From NCBI GenBank assembly GCA_022825825.1, contig JAJDWA010000075.1:1-64000 (forward strand): DNA of 64,000 nt. Direction: 5' to 3'. Positions 1-8,860 of this stretch are shown here, in pieces (position 1 is the first letter of the stretch; the number at the start of each line of letters is the position of its first letter). The stretch comes from Candidatus Poribacteria bacterium (GTDB lineage Bacteria > Poribacteria > WGA-4E > WGA-3G). A model generated the notes under the pieces. It worked only from the letters and a program-made list of their open reading frames with translations. It was not told where the DNA came from and ran no database searches. The position numbers and the translations under genes were made by a program.

Positions 1-138
1 AATTGCAATAAAACCTGGCGTAGATGTCGCTTCGCCGCTGACCCCATAAGCGGCACGGCGCTTTCGCACATGTCGCCGAGGTGTCTCACCGATCCGAATG
101 GAAATCGCCGTTGTGCCGAGTAAGACGGCATAACTCTC
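1..138. other. unresolved left edge, possible gene fragment
   Basis: This stretch lies before the first clear gene. On the minus strand one frame stays open from just inside the terminator hairpin to the window edge, and its basic, low-complexity translation (a piece reads RRHVRKRRAAYGVSGEAT) could be the start of a gene that continues outside the window. On the plus strand two short frames end at positions 49 and 123. I see no ribosome binding site or known motif, so I do not assign a gene. It may also be a dispersed repeat or a structured RNA end. Confidence 0.2.
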
Positions 139-174
139 AAATAAGCAGGTACCCGAAAGAGTGCCTGCTTATTT
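139..174. terminator. Rho-independent terminator hairpin
   Basis: An 11-bp perfect stem (aaataagcagg, 139-149, with cctgcttattt, 164-174) extended by one G-T and one A-T pair encloses a short loop and is followed by a T-rich tail on the plus strand. The A-rich 5' arm would also serve transcripts coming from the right. It separates the unresolved left edge from the STAS gene. Confidence 0.75.
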
Positions 175-331
175 CTTTATGTCTGCTGGGTGTGGCATCT
201 TTTCGTACCGCAAACTAAAAGTTCATGTTACTATGTGGCAACTTAGGTTATAATTGAAAAAAATGCTTGATTTTTTTATGAATCTAAACTAAAATTATAG
301 ATACGGATCTAAAATACGGAAGGTGAATTTT

Positions 332-676
332 ATGGCCGGTGCCGAATTTATAACCACTCGGGAAAATGCGGATGTCAAAATTATTGATGTGAAGACTGAC
401 TTAAGCAGTTACGCTGCCTCGGATTTGCGGAAAGTTCTGGAAGATCTTTTGGCAGAAAAGGTGAATAAGGTTGTAGTAAATTTCAGTGAAGTTAGCCACA
501 TTAACAGTACCGCAGTAGGCACGTTAGTGGGCATCGCAAAACGACTCCGCCAAAACGGTGGTGACCTCAAACTATGCAATTTAGCTGCAACCCTCACGCG
601 GACTTTTAATCTTATAGGGGCTTCCAGCGTTGTTGAAATTTATGAATCTGAGAAGAGCGCAATTGCGGCTTTTTAA
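332..676 (+). CDS. STAS-domain anti-anti-sigma factor
   Basis: A single-domain STAS protein of about 114 residues, the class that binds an RsbW-type anti-sigma kinase and frees a sigma factor. The start at 332 is chosen over an in-frame GTG at 323 because GGAAGG lies 8 bases upstream of 332. The loop that carries the phosphorylated serine reads HINSTAVGTL, not the MDSSGLG of the two other STAS proteins in this window; the Ser is kept and followed by Thr. The gene is followed after 37 bases by an RsbW-like ATPase on the same strand, the classical antagonist/anti-sigma pair. The sigma factor is not in view. Assignment to the family is firm; the partner is inferred. Confidence 0.9.
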   Translation: MAGAEFITTRENADVKIIDVKTDLSSYAASDLRKVLEDLLAEKVNKVVVNFSEVSHINSTAVGTLVGIAKRLRQNGGDLKLCNLAATLTRTFNLIGASSVVEIYESEKSAIAAF

Positions 677-713
677 TCAACGTCATAAGATTGGAAAAGA
701 CTGGTGTTAGCCC

Positions 714-1160
714 ATGGAGAATGCCTACATTGAGTTGAAGCTGCCGAGTGATGTGTATTACCTCGAGTCGGTACGTGCGTTTATTGGGAAATTGTGTGAA
801 ACGCTGAGATTTTCCAAGAAACGGATAGCCGATATTCAACTTGCTCTTGACGAAATTTGTAGTAACGCTGTTTATCACGGGTCCACGTGTATATCAAGCG
901 GAATTCAATTGCAAATCTCTATGGATAAGCGTGCTCTTGAAATTGTCGTCCGAGATAAAGGCGGAGATAACACACATGATTGGTTAACACCTGAGCGTTT
1001 AGAAGAGATTCAGGCGAAACGCTCACCATCAAGGGAAAGTGGGCATGGTCTGCATCTCATAAAATGTCTCACCGATGTTTATAAACTGGAAGCGAATGCG
1101 GTTGGGGGAACAGATGTGACCGCAATTTTTTATCGAGATGTTAATTCAGACGAAGGTTAA
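714..1160 (+). CDS. RsbW-like anti-sigma ATPase/kinase (HATPase_c)
   Basis: A 148-residue GHKL ATPase without HisKA, as in RsbW/SpoIIAB serine kinases that hold a sigma factor and phosphorylate a STAS partner. The N box is seen as LALDEICSNAVYHG near residue 45, the G1 region as VRDKGGD near residue 80, and a G2-like GHGLHLIKCL near residue 113. The gene directly follows a STAS gene on the same strand. It ends 4 bases inside the 3' end of the convergent phosphatase gene (1157-1160), so the two transcripts overlap. No strong ribosome binding site precedes the ATG at 714. Confidence 0.88.
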   Translation: MENAYIELKLPSDVYYLESVRAFIGKLCETLRFSKKRIADIQLALDEICSNAVYHGSTCISSGIQLQISMDKRALEIVVRDKGGDNTHDWLTPERLEEIQAKRSPSRESGHGLHLIKCLTDVYKLEANAVGGTDVTAIFYRDVNSDEG

Positions 1161-2317
1161 CCCTGAACAGCGACAAGTGTAAAGTCATCCTCATTGGGGC
1201 GGGCATCCGTCCATTCCGTGATAGTGTCAAAAACATATTGGATAAGCCGCGCAGGCGATTCTTCTTCACACATCGTCACCACGTCTTGGAGTTGTTCTAC
1301 GGTAAATTCTTCACCTTGCGGATTTTTGACCTCATAGACACCATCGGTATAGAGAAAGGTTCTGCTTCCGGAATCAAATGGGTAATAGCAATTTTCGTAT
1401 ATAGATTCTTTCCGAATTCCCAAACCGTTCCCGCTATTTTTATCGGTAATCTGTTCACATTTTGACTGTGAATTGTGTTGCAAAAACGGAAATGGATGTC
1501 CGGCATTCGCACAGATGAGTTGTTTTTTTGTCAGGTCAAAGATGCCACAGAAGGCAGTAGCAAACATAAATAGACGGGAACTAATTATATCGTTAAAACG
1601 CTCGTTAAGTACGTGTAGCAGCTGAGCAGGGTTATCCTCTATATGTTCCCGATGTTCTGTTAAAACCGTTTTAATAAAGACAGTAACGAGGGCAGCGGAC
1701 GCTCCATGTCCCATTACATCAGAAATTAAGACACCTATCCGATTTTTATCAATTTCCCATAAATCAAAAAAATCCCCGCCTACAGCGATTGCAGGAGAAC
1801 AGTATGAGGCTGTGCGGAATCCTGCTAAATCTTGGGGACCGTTCTGAGGAATTATTATTTCTTGAACACTCCGAGCCATCTGGAGTTCTGTCTCTAAACG
1901 CACATTGTGTTGCGCAAGCGTGTCGTGATAATGCTTAATGCGTAAGAGGGATTTAATCCGAGCTAACACTTCAAAACTATTGAAGGGCTTTTCTATAAAG
2001 TCATCTGCCCCAGCTTCAACAGCCTGAATTCGGTTTTCTTCTGTATCGCGCAGAGCAGTTATCATGATAATCGGGATAAATTCTGTCGTTTTGTCTGCTC
2101 GGACCTTTGCTAACACTTCATATCCATCTACTTTCGGCATGTTAATATCTAACAGGATCAGGTCAGGTGTTTGGTCCCTTACAACTTCTAAAGCTTCCGC
2201 TCCATCGCCAGCAGTGAGGACAACGTAACCGCGTGCCTGAAGTTGAATCTGGAGAATTTTGACATTGCGCGGTTCATCATCAACAACAAGAATTCTTGCT
2301 GCTTCTTCAGTGTTCAT
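1157..2317 (-). CDS. response regulator with SpoIIE/PP2C phosphatase output (RsbU type)
   Basis: 386 residues. Residues 8-125 form a CheY-like receiver with the acidic pair DDE, phosphoacceptor Asp in LILLDINMP and the late Lys in EKPF. A helical linker (about 130-155) leads into a PP2C-type SpoIIE domain with metal-binding motifs VGGDFFD, SDVMGHG, DGVYE and EDDFTLV. Such proteins dephosphorylate STAS antagonists when the receiver is phosphorylated, and so switch on a sigma factor. The start codon overlaps the stop of the upstream receiver gene by 4 bases (ATGA), so the two are translationally coupled. With the PAS kinase at 2955-5234 it forms a plausible kinase-receiver-phosphatase-STAS pathway. 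Confidence 0.93.
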   Translation of the reverse strand: MNTEEAARILVVDDEPRNVKILQIQLQARGYVVLTAGDGAEALEVVRDQTPDLILLDINMPKVDGYEVLAKVRADKTTEFIPIIMITALRDTEENRIQAVEAGADDFIEKPFNSFEVLARIKSLLRIKHYHDTLAQHNVRLETELQMARSVQEIIIPQNGPQDLAGFRTASYCSPAIAVGGDFFDLWEIDKNRIGVLISDVMGHGASAALVTVFIKTVLTEHREHIEDNPAQLLHVLNERFNDIISSRLFMFATAFCGIFDLTKKQLICANAGHPFPFLQHNSQSKCEQITDKNSGNGLGIRKESIYENCYYPFDSGSRTFLYTDGVYEVKNPQGEEFTVEQLQDVVTMCEEESPARLIQYVFDTITEWTDARPNEDDFTLVAVQG

Positions 2318-2703
2318 GTTAGATTTCCTTTGAGATGGTGGGCTACGCGTTTTAAAAGTAATTGGGTATCAATTGGTTTGCTGATGTAATCATCACACCC
2401 TGCTTTGAGGAGTCGTTCACGGTCTCCGGACATTGCTGCAGCGGTTAATGCGATAATTGGTATACAGCGCAAATTTGGGTCGGCTTTAATTTGTCGGGTT
2501 AGTTCTTCACCACTCTGTCCTGGCAGTGCGATGTCCATTAGAATGAGCGCGGGGACAACCTTTTCTAAGCACGCTAATGCCTCTGCTGCATCAACCGCTT
2601 CAATAACCTCATAGCCTCCAGATTGCAGGACAATGCGGGCAACTTTTCGATTCAACGCTTGGTCTTCTATGACTAAGATTGACTGCGGATTCTCGGTAGT
2701 CAA
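2314..2703 (-). CDS. single-domain CheY-like response regulator
   Basis: 129 residues, a lone receiver with the acidic pair in VIEDQ, phosphoacceptor in LILMDIALPGQSG, TA in IALTAAAM and Lys in YISKPID. This is the DivK/CheY type found as a phosphorelay intermediate beside hybrid kinases. The start is a TTG at 2703, supported by AGGAG seven bases upstream; no ATG is available. The stop overlaps the start of the REC-SpoIIE gene. The PAS histidine kinase on the same strand lies 250 bases upstream and is the likely phosphodonor. Confidence 0.88.
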   Translation of the reverse strand: MTTENPQSILVIEDQALNRKVARIVLQSGGYEVIEAVDAAEALACLEKVVPALILMDIALPGQSGEELTRQIKADPNLRCIPIIALTAAAMSGDRERLLKAGCDDYISKPIDTQLLLKRVAHHLKGNLT

Positions 2704-2954
2704 TGTATCGCTCCTACGCCCAGGGATATGGCAGAAATTGTTTCAAGAGAGTAAATTTGTTTAAAGATCAATTCGAAATATCACAAAGGTTACCGATTGT
2801 AAGTTATAGAACAGGAGGACATTGGCAACGACAGTAATTTATAGCGGATCTTAGAATTAATGAGACGCTTTGCACCAGCACGGTTAGGAAACCGTGCCTA
2901 CCGCGGGAAGGCGAAAGTGTGTATTTATTTCTAAGCTTTACTATAGGAAATTAA
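2704..2954. other. intergenic region with palindromic repeat
   Basis: About 250 bases between the histidine kinase stop and the receiver start. No ORF is credible. It holds one copy of the ggttaggaaacc-type palindrome at 2878-2906 and otherwise A/T-rich sequence in which a promoter for the receiver-phosphatase pair could lie. Confidence 0.5.
2878..2906. repeat. dispersed palindromic repeat (ggttaggaaacc family)
   Basis: gcacggtt (2878-2885), a 4-base loop and aaccgtgc (2890-2897) form an 8-bp stem, followed by the tail cctaccgcggg. The same core and the cctacc tail recur in at least six other intergenic places in the window. Confidence 0.8.
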
Positions 2955-5234
2955 TCAATTAGTTTTTTGTACTATCTGAGTCGTTGGTATATTAAAGGCA
3001 AAAGTGCTTCCCTTTCCCTCTTCGCTTGTTACCTGGATTTGTCCGCCATGTAACTCAATCAACCGTTGTGTCAACGCAAGGCCGAGTCCTGTCCCTCCAT
3101 ATCGTCTCGACTTTGAAGTGTCAATTTGTGTAAAAGGCGCAAAAAGCTTCATTCTATCTTCTTCGGCAATTCCTATTCCAGTATCTATTACTTTGACGTG
3201 TAGATCGGTAGGTGTAACTTCTAAGTGTGTCGTTACTTTACCGCCTTCTGGCGTAAACTTGATAGCGTTTGAAAGCAAATTGTAAAAGATTTGCTTCACT
3301 TTGACACGATCAGCGTGAATCGTAGTATTTTGCTGGCACTCCAGTGTAAGTTCGATATTCTTTTTGAGAGCAAGTGCCTTAATGATTGCGTTAACTTCTT
3401 CAACCGCATCAACGATTGCAAATTCTTCAAGTTGTAAGAACATCTTTCCAGCTTCAATTTTTGAGAGATCCAAAATATCGTTAATCATTTCGAGAAGATG
3501 TTGCCCACTCATGCGGATATCGTTGACACATTCTTTTTGCTCATCGTTAACTGGTCCCACAAGTTCATCTCTGAGAATTTCTGCGAATCCGATAATAGCA
3601 TTCAAAGGCGTTCGCAATTCGTGGCTCATGTTGGCAAGGAAATCGCTTTTTGCTCTGCTTGCATATTCAGCTGTTTCCTTTGCACTTTGCATGGCTTGTT
3701 GTGCTTTTATGCGATCAGTATTGTTAAGAGCCATGCTGATGATGATCCGTTGTCCATCAGGTTGAGTGCCAAGTAAAGAGGAACTAAATTCCCATATCTG
3801 TTTTTTGCCTGCCTTCGTCATAATTTCGTATTGTTCTGGCGCGCTCCGTTCCCGCTTCTGATTCACTTGTACGAGGTATTCTTGAATCTGTTCGCTCATT
3901 TCACTGTTTGCTTGTTCTAACCATTTAGAAATAGTCGTCATCTCCTCAGAAGTATACCCGGTAAGTTCTGTCCATGCGCGGCTAATGAGAATTACCTCGC
4001 CATTCTCGGCATGAATCATAATCGGTAGGGGAGCATTTAGCACTGCGCGACGAAAACGTTGTTCGCTTTCTTGCAATTCTGTTTCGGCTTGTTTCCGGTC
4101 TGTAATATTTGTTGAAGTCATAACAAACCCAACAAGTTTTTCTTCCCGTTTAATGGGGGCGATCCATGAGGCATACCAATTTCGACTGATTCTTCCCTGA
4201 ATCTCATAGCCTGCGACTTCACCGGTTTCAATAACCTGTTGGCATGCCTGTCGAAATCCATCATGATGCTCATCGGTCAGAAAATCAAACACACTTTCCC
4301 CAACGACATCATCTATTGCGAGGTCAACACCTGCTGGAATCCGATTGATAAACTGCAATCGGTGATCAAGGTCAAGTGTCGTGATAATGTCAGGAGCGCT
4401 TTCCACCAAGGACCGCCATTTTGCTTCAGAATCGCGAAGTGTCTGATCGGCACGATGATACGCTGTAATGTCTCGAGAAATACCACATGTGCCTTTGATA
4501 CGTCCACTTCTATCTCGAATCGGCACTTTTGTAGTAGATACCCATGTATCTTGTCCGCCTGGCCAGGTTTCTTTTTCGCGTTTTCCCTCAATCGGTTTTC
4601 CTGTGTCAATTACCGTTCGTTCATCTTGATATGCTTGTTGTGCATGTTCGCGCGTAAAAAAATCGAAGTCGCTTTTACCGACGGCTTCTGCAGGATTTTT
4701 GATACCGAATCTATTTGCAAGTGACCGACTTATGCGTATAAATTTACTCTCAATATCCTTAAAATAGATATGGTCGGGGGCATTATCCATGAGGGTATGG
4801 AGGAAATCACTTTCTTGTGAATGAGTTTGCGCCAATTGCTTAAACCTTGTTTCATTTTCCCGGAGTTTTGCCTCAATCTGCTTTTGTCTCGTTATATCCT
4901 TAGCAATCGCACAATAGCGGGGATGTTCTGGATCGGACTGTACTGACCAGAGAAGCCTTTTGTAATCTCCATTACTACACAAATAGCGATTTTCAAAAGA
5001 GATGATGTTGCAGTCTTCTGTTTTTAGTTTCGTGAATTCTGTTAACGTGGATTGTTGGTCGTCAGGATGAACAAGTTCTATCCACTGCCGCGATTGGAGT
5101 TCTGTGCAGGTGAAACCGAGGATGTGTTCCCATGCAGGATTGAGTGGGAGAAGTTTACCGTCAGGATGGATATATCCAAACATATCCGATGACATCTGTA
5201 GAAAAGGCAGGTTTTTAAGAGTTTCAGATGCCAT
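2955..5234 (-). CDS. multi-PAS sensor histidine kinase
   Basis: 759 residues without a membrane segment, so a cytoplasmic sensor. Four PAS/PAC units occupy roughly residues 8-118, 138-257, 268-385 and 388-510. The HisKA box reads FLANMSHELRTPLNAIIGF near residue 535, and the ATPase carries NLLSNAIKFTP (N box), DTGIGI (G1) and GGTGLGLAL (G2). There is no fused receiver, so it needs a separate partner; a lone receiver and a REC-SpoIIE protein lie just downstream on the same strand. Upstream, 13 bases away, is a Usp-family gene, suggesting one transcript from the two STAS genes through this kinase. The ligand of the PAS domains cannot be told. Confidence 0.93.
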   Translation of the reverse strand: MASETLKNLPFLQMSSDMFGYIHPDGKLLPLNPAWEHILGFTCTELQSRQWIELVHPDDQQSTLTEFTKLKTEDCNIISFENRYLCSNGDYKRLLWSVQSDPEHPRYCAIAKDITRQKQIEAKLRENETRFKQLAQTHSQESDFLHTLMDNAPDHIYFKDIESKFIRISRSLANRFGIKNPAEAVGKSDFDFFTREHAQQAYQDERTVIDTGKPIEGKREKETWPGGQDTWVSTTKVPIRDRSGRIKGTCGISRDITAYHRADQTLRDSEAKWRSLVESAPDIITTLDLDHRLQFINRIPAGVDLAIDDVVGESVFDFLTDEHHDGFRQACQQVIETGEVAGYEIQGRISRNWYASWIAPIKREEKLVGFVMTSTNITDRKQAETELQESEQRFRRAVLNAPLPIMIHAENGEVILISRAWTELTGYTSEEMTTISKWLEQANSEMSEQIQEYLVQVNQKRERSAPEQYEIMTKAGKKQIWEFSSSLLGTQPDGQRIIISMALNNTDRIKAQQAMQSAKETAEYASRAKSDFLANMSHELRTPLNAIIGFAEILRDELVGPVNDEQKECVNDIRMSGQHLLEMINDILDLSKIEAGKMFLQLEEFAIVDAVEEVNAIIKALALKKNIELTLECQQNTTIHADRVKVKQIFYNLLSNAIKFTPEGGKVTTHLEVTPTDLHVKVIDTGIGIAEEDRMKLFAPFTQIDTSKSRRYGGTGLGLALTQRLIELHGGQIQVTSEEGKGSTFAFNIPTTQIVQKTN

Positions 5235-5247
5235 GTGTGGATCCCCA

Positions 5248-6009
5248 TTATTTCGTTACTAAAACAGCACGATTGGCAAGTTTAACGACAGTTTGTGTGG
5301 TACTTTGAAAAACCATCTCATACAATCGTCCGTGGTGGCTTGCACTGAGAGCGATTAGATCGCAATCATTCGCTTCCGCGTTTTCCAAGATGTTTGTTAC
5401 TGTAAAACCGAGGGCAGTGAGAAATTCAGTGGTGACATCGTAGAATTTAAGGTAAGCTTCCATCTGTTGCTTAATCTCTGTTGCTTCTTGAGTGGTATTT
5501 GAAAGGGCTAAACCGAGAATTTCAGATTTCGTCAATTCACCGATTTCTGCTGAAAGTGAGAGGACATGGTCAGAATAAATATCCCCATGATTAACGACTA
5601 AAATTTTGCGTAATAGGGTGCACTGTTCGTGGACGATGATGATAGGCTTCGTAATATGTGCGAGGACATCATCAATTTGGTTTTGAATGAGTTTTAGACC
5701 ACGCGTTTTAATATCTTCGGGGAGTCCGACTACGACCAAATCAGCGGAATGTGCTTTTTGACAAATCATCTGCCGCGGGTTGCCTGCCACCGCTTCAATG
5801 TGGTAATCCAAAAAATCGTAAAGTGAACACTCTTTTTCCGTTCGGCGCAGCACTGTTTCCGCGACTTCTGCGCTTCCACCGTGTGAACTGTCTTGAAAAA
5901 AGACACAAGAGAGGTGTGTTCCTAAAAGAACAGCCAGTTGCCCTGCGTAATCAAAGGCGTTTCTTTCGTAATCAGTATCACCTATAGAAACGAGGATATT
6001 TTTTATCAT
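5248..6009 (-). CDS. tandem universal stress protein (UspA family)
   Basis: 253 residues with two Usp folds. The first half begins MIKNILVSIGDTDYERNAFDYAGQ and the second starts near residue 131 (LLRKILVVNHGDIYSDHVLSLS). The second repeat ends with SASHHGRLYEMVFQSTTQTVV, close to the GxxG...ST(V) nucleotide loop, but the glycine spacing is not canonical, so ATP binding is uncertain. AAGGCGG precedes the ATG by 6 bases. It sits between a STAS gene and the PAS kinase on one strand, fitting a general stress cluster. Usp role is known for the family; the specific trigger is not visible. Confidence 0.85.
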   Translation of the reverse strand: MIKNILVSIGDTDYERNAFDYAGQLAVLLGTHLSCVFFQDSSHGGSAEVAETVLRRTEKECSLYDFLDYHIEAVAGNPRQMICQKAHSADLVVVGLPEDIKTRGLKLIQNQIDDVLAHITKPIIIVHEQCTLLRKILVVNHGDIYSDHVLSLSAEIGELTKSEILGLALSNTTQEATEIKQQMEAYLKFYDVTTEFLTALGFTVTNILENAEANDCDLIALSASHHGRLYEMVFQSTTQTVVKLANRAVLVTK

Positions 6010-6027
6010 GAGAGACCGCCTTGCAAA

Positions 6028-6393
6028 TTATTGTGGCGACTCGGATGGCGGATTCAATAGTGCCCACACTGCTTCGTCTTCACTCTCAAAGTTACGGAAG
6101 ACAGTGATGAGTCTCGCCATAACAATGAGGTTTTTAACATGTTTATTGACATTTATCACAGCAATTGTTCCACCGAGTGGATGAATATCAGCATAGATTC
6201 TCATCAAGGCACCAAGCCCTGAACTATCCATACTGGTAACGTCTTTGAAGTCAAAGACAAGTTTAGGTGAGTCATTTGCCTGTGAAAGGGTGTTTTGAAC
6301 GACATCTGTTAGTTCTTGGACATCGGGCGCTATAATTCTACCATCAAGTTTAAAAATGAAAACGCCATCCCGCTCTGATTGAGTGATCGCCAT
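6028..6393 (-). CDS. STAS-domain anti-anti-sigma factor
   Basis: About 121 residues. The ATG at 6393 is preferred over one 15 bases upstream because GGAGG lies 8 bases before it. The phosphoserine loop reads TSMDSSGLGALM, the canonical SpoIIAA/RsbV form. It follows a paralogue by 39 bases, and both share a C-terminal NVNKHVKNLIVMARL / NVGKNIKNLIVRSRL stretch, so they likely arose by duplication. Downstream on the same strand is the Usp gene. Confidence 0.9.
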   Translation of the reverse strand: MAITQSERDGVFIFKLDGRIIAPDVQELTDVVQNTLSQANDSPKLVFDFKDVTSMDSSGLGALMRIYADIHPLGGTIAVINVNKHVKNLIVMARLITVFRNFESEDEAVWALLNPPSESPQ

Positions 6394-6432
6394 TGGTGCA
6401 GCCTCCAAGTTGCTGCGTTTATGAAATGTACG

Positions 6433-6780
6433 TTAGGCATCGCTGCTTAAAGCTGAGACAGCTTCATCTTCGGTGTTGAAGTGCTCAAAGATACTTGCAA
6501 GCCGACTCCGCACAATTAGATTTTTGATATTTTTTCCGACATTGAGAACACCTACTCTACCACCCTGCCGAGTAATAGTGACATGTGCCCCCATGAGCGT
6601 TCCAAGTCCTGAACTATCCATCATATTGACCTTTTCAAAGTCAATTAGAATTCTCGGTGTATCGGAGGCGTCTACCTCAGCTGTAATTACCTCTCTTAGT
6701 TCCGATACCCCGGTACCCATAATTTTTCCTGATGGCTCCAAAATTGTAACACCATCTCTGTAGCGAACCGTGGTTGCCAT
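6433..6780 (-). CDS. STAS-domain anti-anti-sigma factor
   Basis: 115 residues, canonical STAS loop MMDSSGLGTLM with the phosphorylatable Ser. AGGGAG lies at good spacing before the ATG. It is the first gene of a run on the minus strand (STAS, STAS, Usp, PAS kinase). Together with the STAS/RsbW pair at 332-1160 it gives three antagonists for one visible anti-sigma factor, which suggests several inputs converging on one switch, or that partners lie elsewhere. Confidence 0.9.
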   Translation of the reverse strand: MATTVRYRDGVTILEPSGKIMGTGVSELREVITAEVDASDTPRILIDFEKVNMMDSSGLGTLMGAHVTITRQGGRVGVLNVGKNIKNLIVRSRLASIFEHFNTEDEAVSALSSDA

Positions 6781-7046
6781 GTTTTTCTCCCTTTTATCAG
6801 TTTTAAATTATACGGCATTTTTCTTAAGTCTATTTCTATTATATGTAATTTTAGTTTATTTGTCAAGAAAACTTTAAATCTGGACAGAAATCGTTTAGTT
6901 TGTTAACGATTTTGATAGATGTGTTTACAGTTTTTAGTGGAATTCATGAAACCATTAAGTTTTTGACAAATTCACTTGCCTTTATTACCAAAACTGACTA
7001 TACTTAACCGAAGATAGAATACTCATAATAGATTGAAAGGAACGAG

Positions 7047-7796
7047 ATGTACTCCGTTGACAGATTACGAATCAAAGACCTTCCGAAAGACGAACGCCCT
7101 CGTGAACGACTTTACAAACACGGCCCTTCACATTTAAAAACCTCAGAGTTACTTGCGCTTATCCTCAAAAGTGGCTTCAAAGGTACGACTGCTGTCCAAC
7201 TTGGTGAACAGATACTAACTGAGTATAATAATGATCTCAAGCGGATGGCAGAGAACCGTCCTAAACAGTTTGAATCTATTAAAGGTGTTGGTGCTGCAAA
7301 GGCTGCACAACTGGTTGCCGCATTTGAATTGGGACGGCGTTTAGCACGTTCACATGCTGACCGTGTAAAAATTAGTTCGCCAAGCGATGTTGCCGATATG
7401 TTAATGCCGCTTATGCGCGACCTCCGAAAAGAAGTCGTTTGTGTGATGTGTCTTGACACTAAAGGCGGCGTTACAACGCAAGGCATCGCGGGTGACTCCG
7501 ATAACGAGATTCAGTGGGGTAAAAAACTTATCTCTGAAGATACAGTGTTTGAAGGCACATTAAACGCAAGCGTCTTTCATCCTCGAGAAATTTTTCGATT
7601 TGCAATTGAAGAGTCCGCAAACTCCATTGTACTGGCACACAACCATCCATCTGGCGACCCGCAACCGAGTCAAGAAGACATCCGTGCTACCAAACAATTA
7701 ATTGAAGCTGGCAATTATGTCGGCATCAAAGTGTTAGACCATATTATTATTGGTGATGGTATCTTTTATAGTTTAAAAGAGGAAGGTGTTATTTAG
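7047..7796 (+). CDS. radC: RadC family protein with JAB/MPN domain
   Basis: 249 residues, normal length. The N-terminal UPF0758 helix-hairpin-helix region (DLPKDERPRERLYKHGP, then SIKGVGAAKAAQLVAAFELGRR) is followed by a metalloprotease-like JAB domain with the motif HNHPSGDPQPSQED near residue 195. AAAGGA is 6 bases before the ATG. RadC was long linked to DNA repair, but its biochemical role is unsettled. The 3' end overlaps the convergent rlmB gene by 8 bases. Confidence 0.93.
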   Translation: MYSVDRLRIKDLPKDERPRERLYKHGPSHLKTSELLALILKSGFKGTTAVQLGEQILTEYNNDLKRMAENRPKQFESIKGVGAAKAAQLVAAFELGRRLARSHADRVKISSPSDVADMLMPLMRDLRKEVVCVMCLDTKGGVTTQGIAGDSDNEIQWGKKLISEDTVFEGTLNASVFHPREIFRFAIEESANSIVLAHNHPSGDPQPSQEDIRATKQLIEAGNYVGIKVLDHIIIGDGIFYSLKEEGVI

Positions 7797-8526
7797 CACC
7801 ACGTTGCCGAAGGACTTCGTATAACAGCACCCCTGCTGTTACAGACACGTTTAGTGAACGTATCTGACCTAACATCGGCAGATGCACGAGATAATCGCAT
7901 TTCTGTTTGACGAGTCTCCGAATTCCTTTTCCTTCGTTACCCAAAACGATGCATAATGGATCTGTGAAGTCAGCATCAGTGTATGTAAGTTCTGCGTCCT
8001 CAGCAGTGCCAACAACCCACACCCCAACTGACTTTAGTTTTTCAATGGTTTGCGCAAGGTTTGCTACCTTAATAATCGGTGTCCATTCTGTGCTACCCGC
8101 TGCTGCCTTGTGGACTGCAGCTGTAATCTCAGCAGCGTTGTTTTTGGGTATTAGCACACCATCCGCACCCGTTGCGTTGGCAGTGCGTAGAATCGCGCCT
8201 AAATTTCTTGGGTCATGAATCTGATCTAACATGAGTAAGACAGGCGGAACATCTCTTTTATTTTTAATTTTCTTAAGAAGTGTTGATATATCCGTATACT
8301 GAAACTCACTGATATAGGCGATGACGCCTTGATGATTCGGCTGCAGGCTATCCAGATGATGCCTTGGACAACGTTGATATGGAATACCTTTGCGCTCAGC
8401 TGCATCAATTATTTGTCGGAGACGCGGATGTTCACTACCTTGAACAATCAAAATTTTTTCTATCTGCCGCTCCCCACTCCGAAGTGCTTCCATAACGGGA
8501 TTTCTACCAACAATTTGTTCCGACAT
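7789..8526 (-). CDS. rlmB: 23S rRNA 2'-O-ribose methyltransferase, TrmH/SpoU family
   Basis: 245 residues. An N-terminal L30e-like substrate-binding part (GRNPVMEALRSGERQIEKIL) precedes a SPOUT knot with the three family motifs: PRNLGAILRTANATGADGV, IVLGNEGKGIRRLV and LPMLGQIRSLNVSVTAGVLLYE. RlmB methylates G2251 in E. coli 23S rRNA; the same target is likely but TrmH paralogues exist, so the symbol is probable. AGAGGAA precedes the ATG. Confidence 0.88.
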   Translation of the reverse strand: MSEQIVGRNPVMEALRSGERQIEKILIVQGSEHPRLRQIIDAAERKGIPYQRCPRHHLDSLQPNHQGVIAYISEFQYTDISTLLKKIKNKRDVPPVLLMLDQIHDPRNLGAILRTANATGADGVLIPKNNAAEITAAVHKAAAGSTEWTPIIKVANLAQTIEKLKSVGVWVVGTAEDAELTYTDADFTDPLCIVLGNEGKGIRRLVKQKCDYLVHLPMLGQIRSLNVSVTAGVLLYEVLRQRGAK

Positions 8527-8565
8527 ATAGATTCCTCTTTAGAAAAGTGTAAAGGTGGTTCTTGA

Positions 8566-8805
8566 CTAATCCCCGCGAACAAATTTGACATCAGGACCAC
8601 GCGGTGTAATCTTAATATCAGGATCGTCTACTTGGCACTGAACACAAGTGATGTTACCGACATTTGCGTTTTCCATGCGCGGTGCAAGTTTCCCTAATTT
8701 AAAGACGAAACGCATCATCTCATCAGCAGGAATTGTGCGATCACAGTGGCTGCACGGAATGGCTTCACCTTCTTTGAGTTTAGTTAATAATTCTGATGCT
8801 TTCAT
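8566..8805 (-). CDS. small protein with two CxxC pairs
   Basis: 79 residues. The reading frame is open further upstream, but that extension runs through a palindromic repeat, and AAGGAG about 11 bases before the ATG at 8805 supports the short form. Two Cys pairs, CSHC near residue 19 and CVQC near residue 52, would make a zinc site or ribbon. The family is not recognised. It lies 39 bases upstream of rlmB on the same strand and may share its transcript. Confidence 0.65.
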   Translation of the reverse strand: MKASELLTKLKEGEAIPCSHCDRTIPADEMMRFVFKLGKLAPRMENANVGNITCVQCQVDDPDIKITPRGPDVKFVRGD

Positions 8806-8860
8806 AACGTTACATTCTCCTTCTTGGGATTTCGACTGAAGTCTATTTTGGAAATTGTTT

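Noticed and set aside
1..138. Structured RNA such as 6S, SRP or RNase P RNA
   Set aside because: None of the conserved cores (for example the SRP tetraloop region) can be recognised, although a terminator follows.
3364..3765. 133-codon plus-strand frame inside the histidine kinase
   Set aside because: It is antisense to clear HisKA/PAS coding sequence and has no recognisable motif or start signal.
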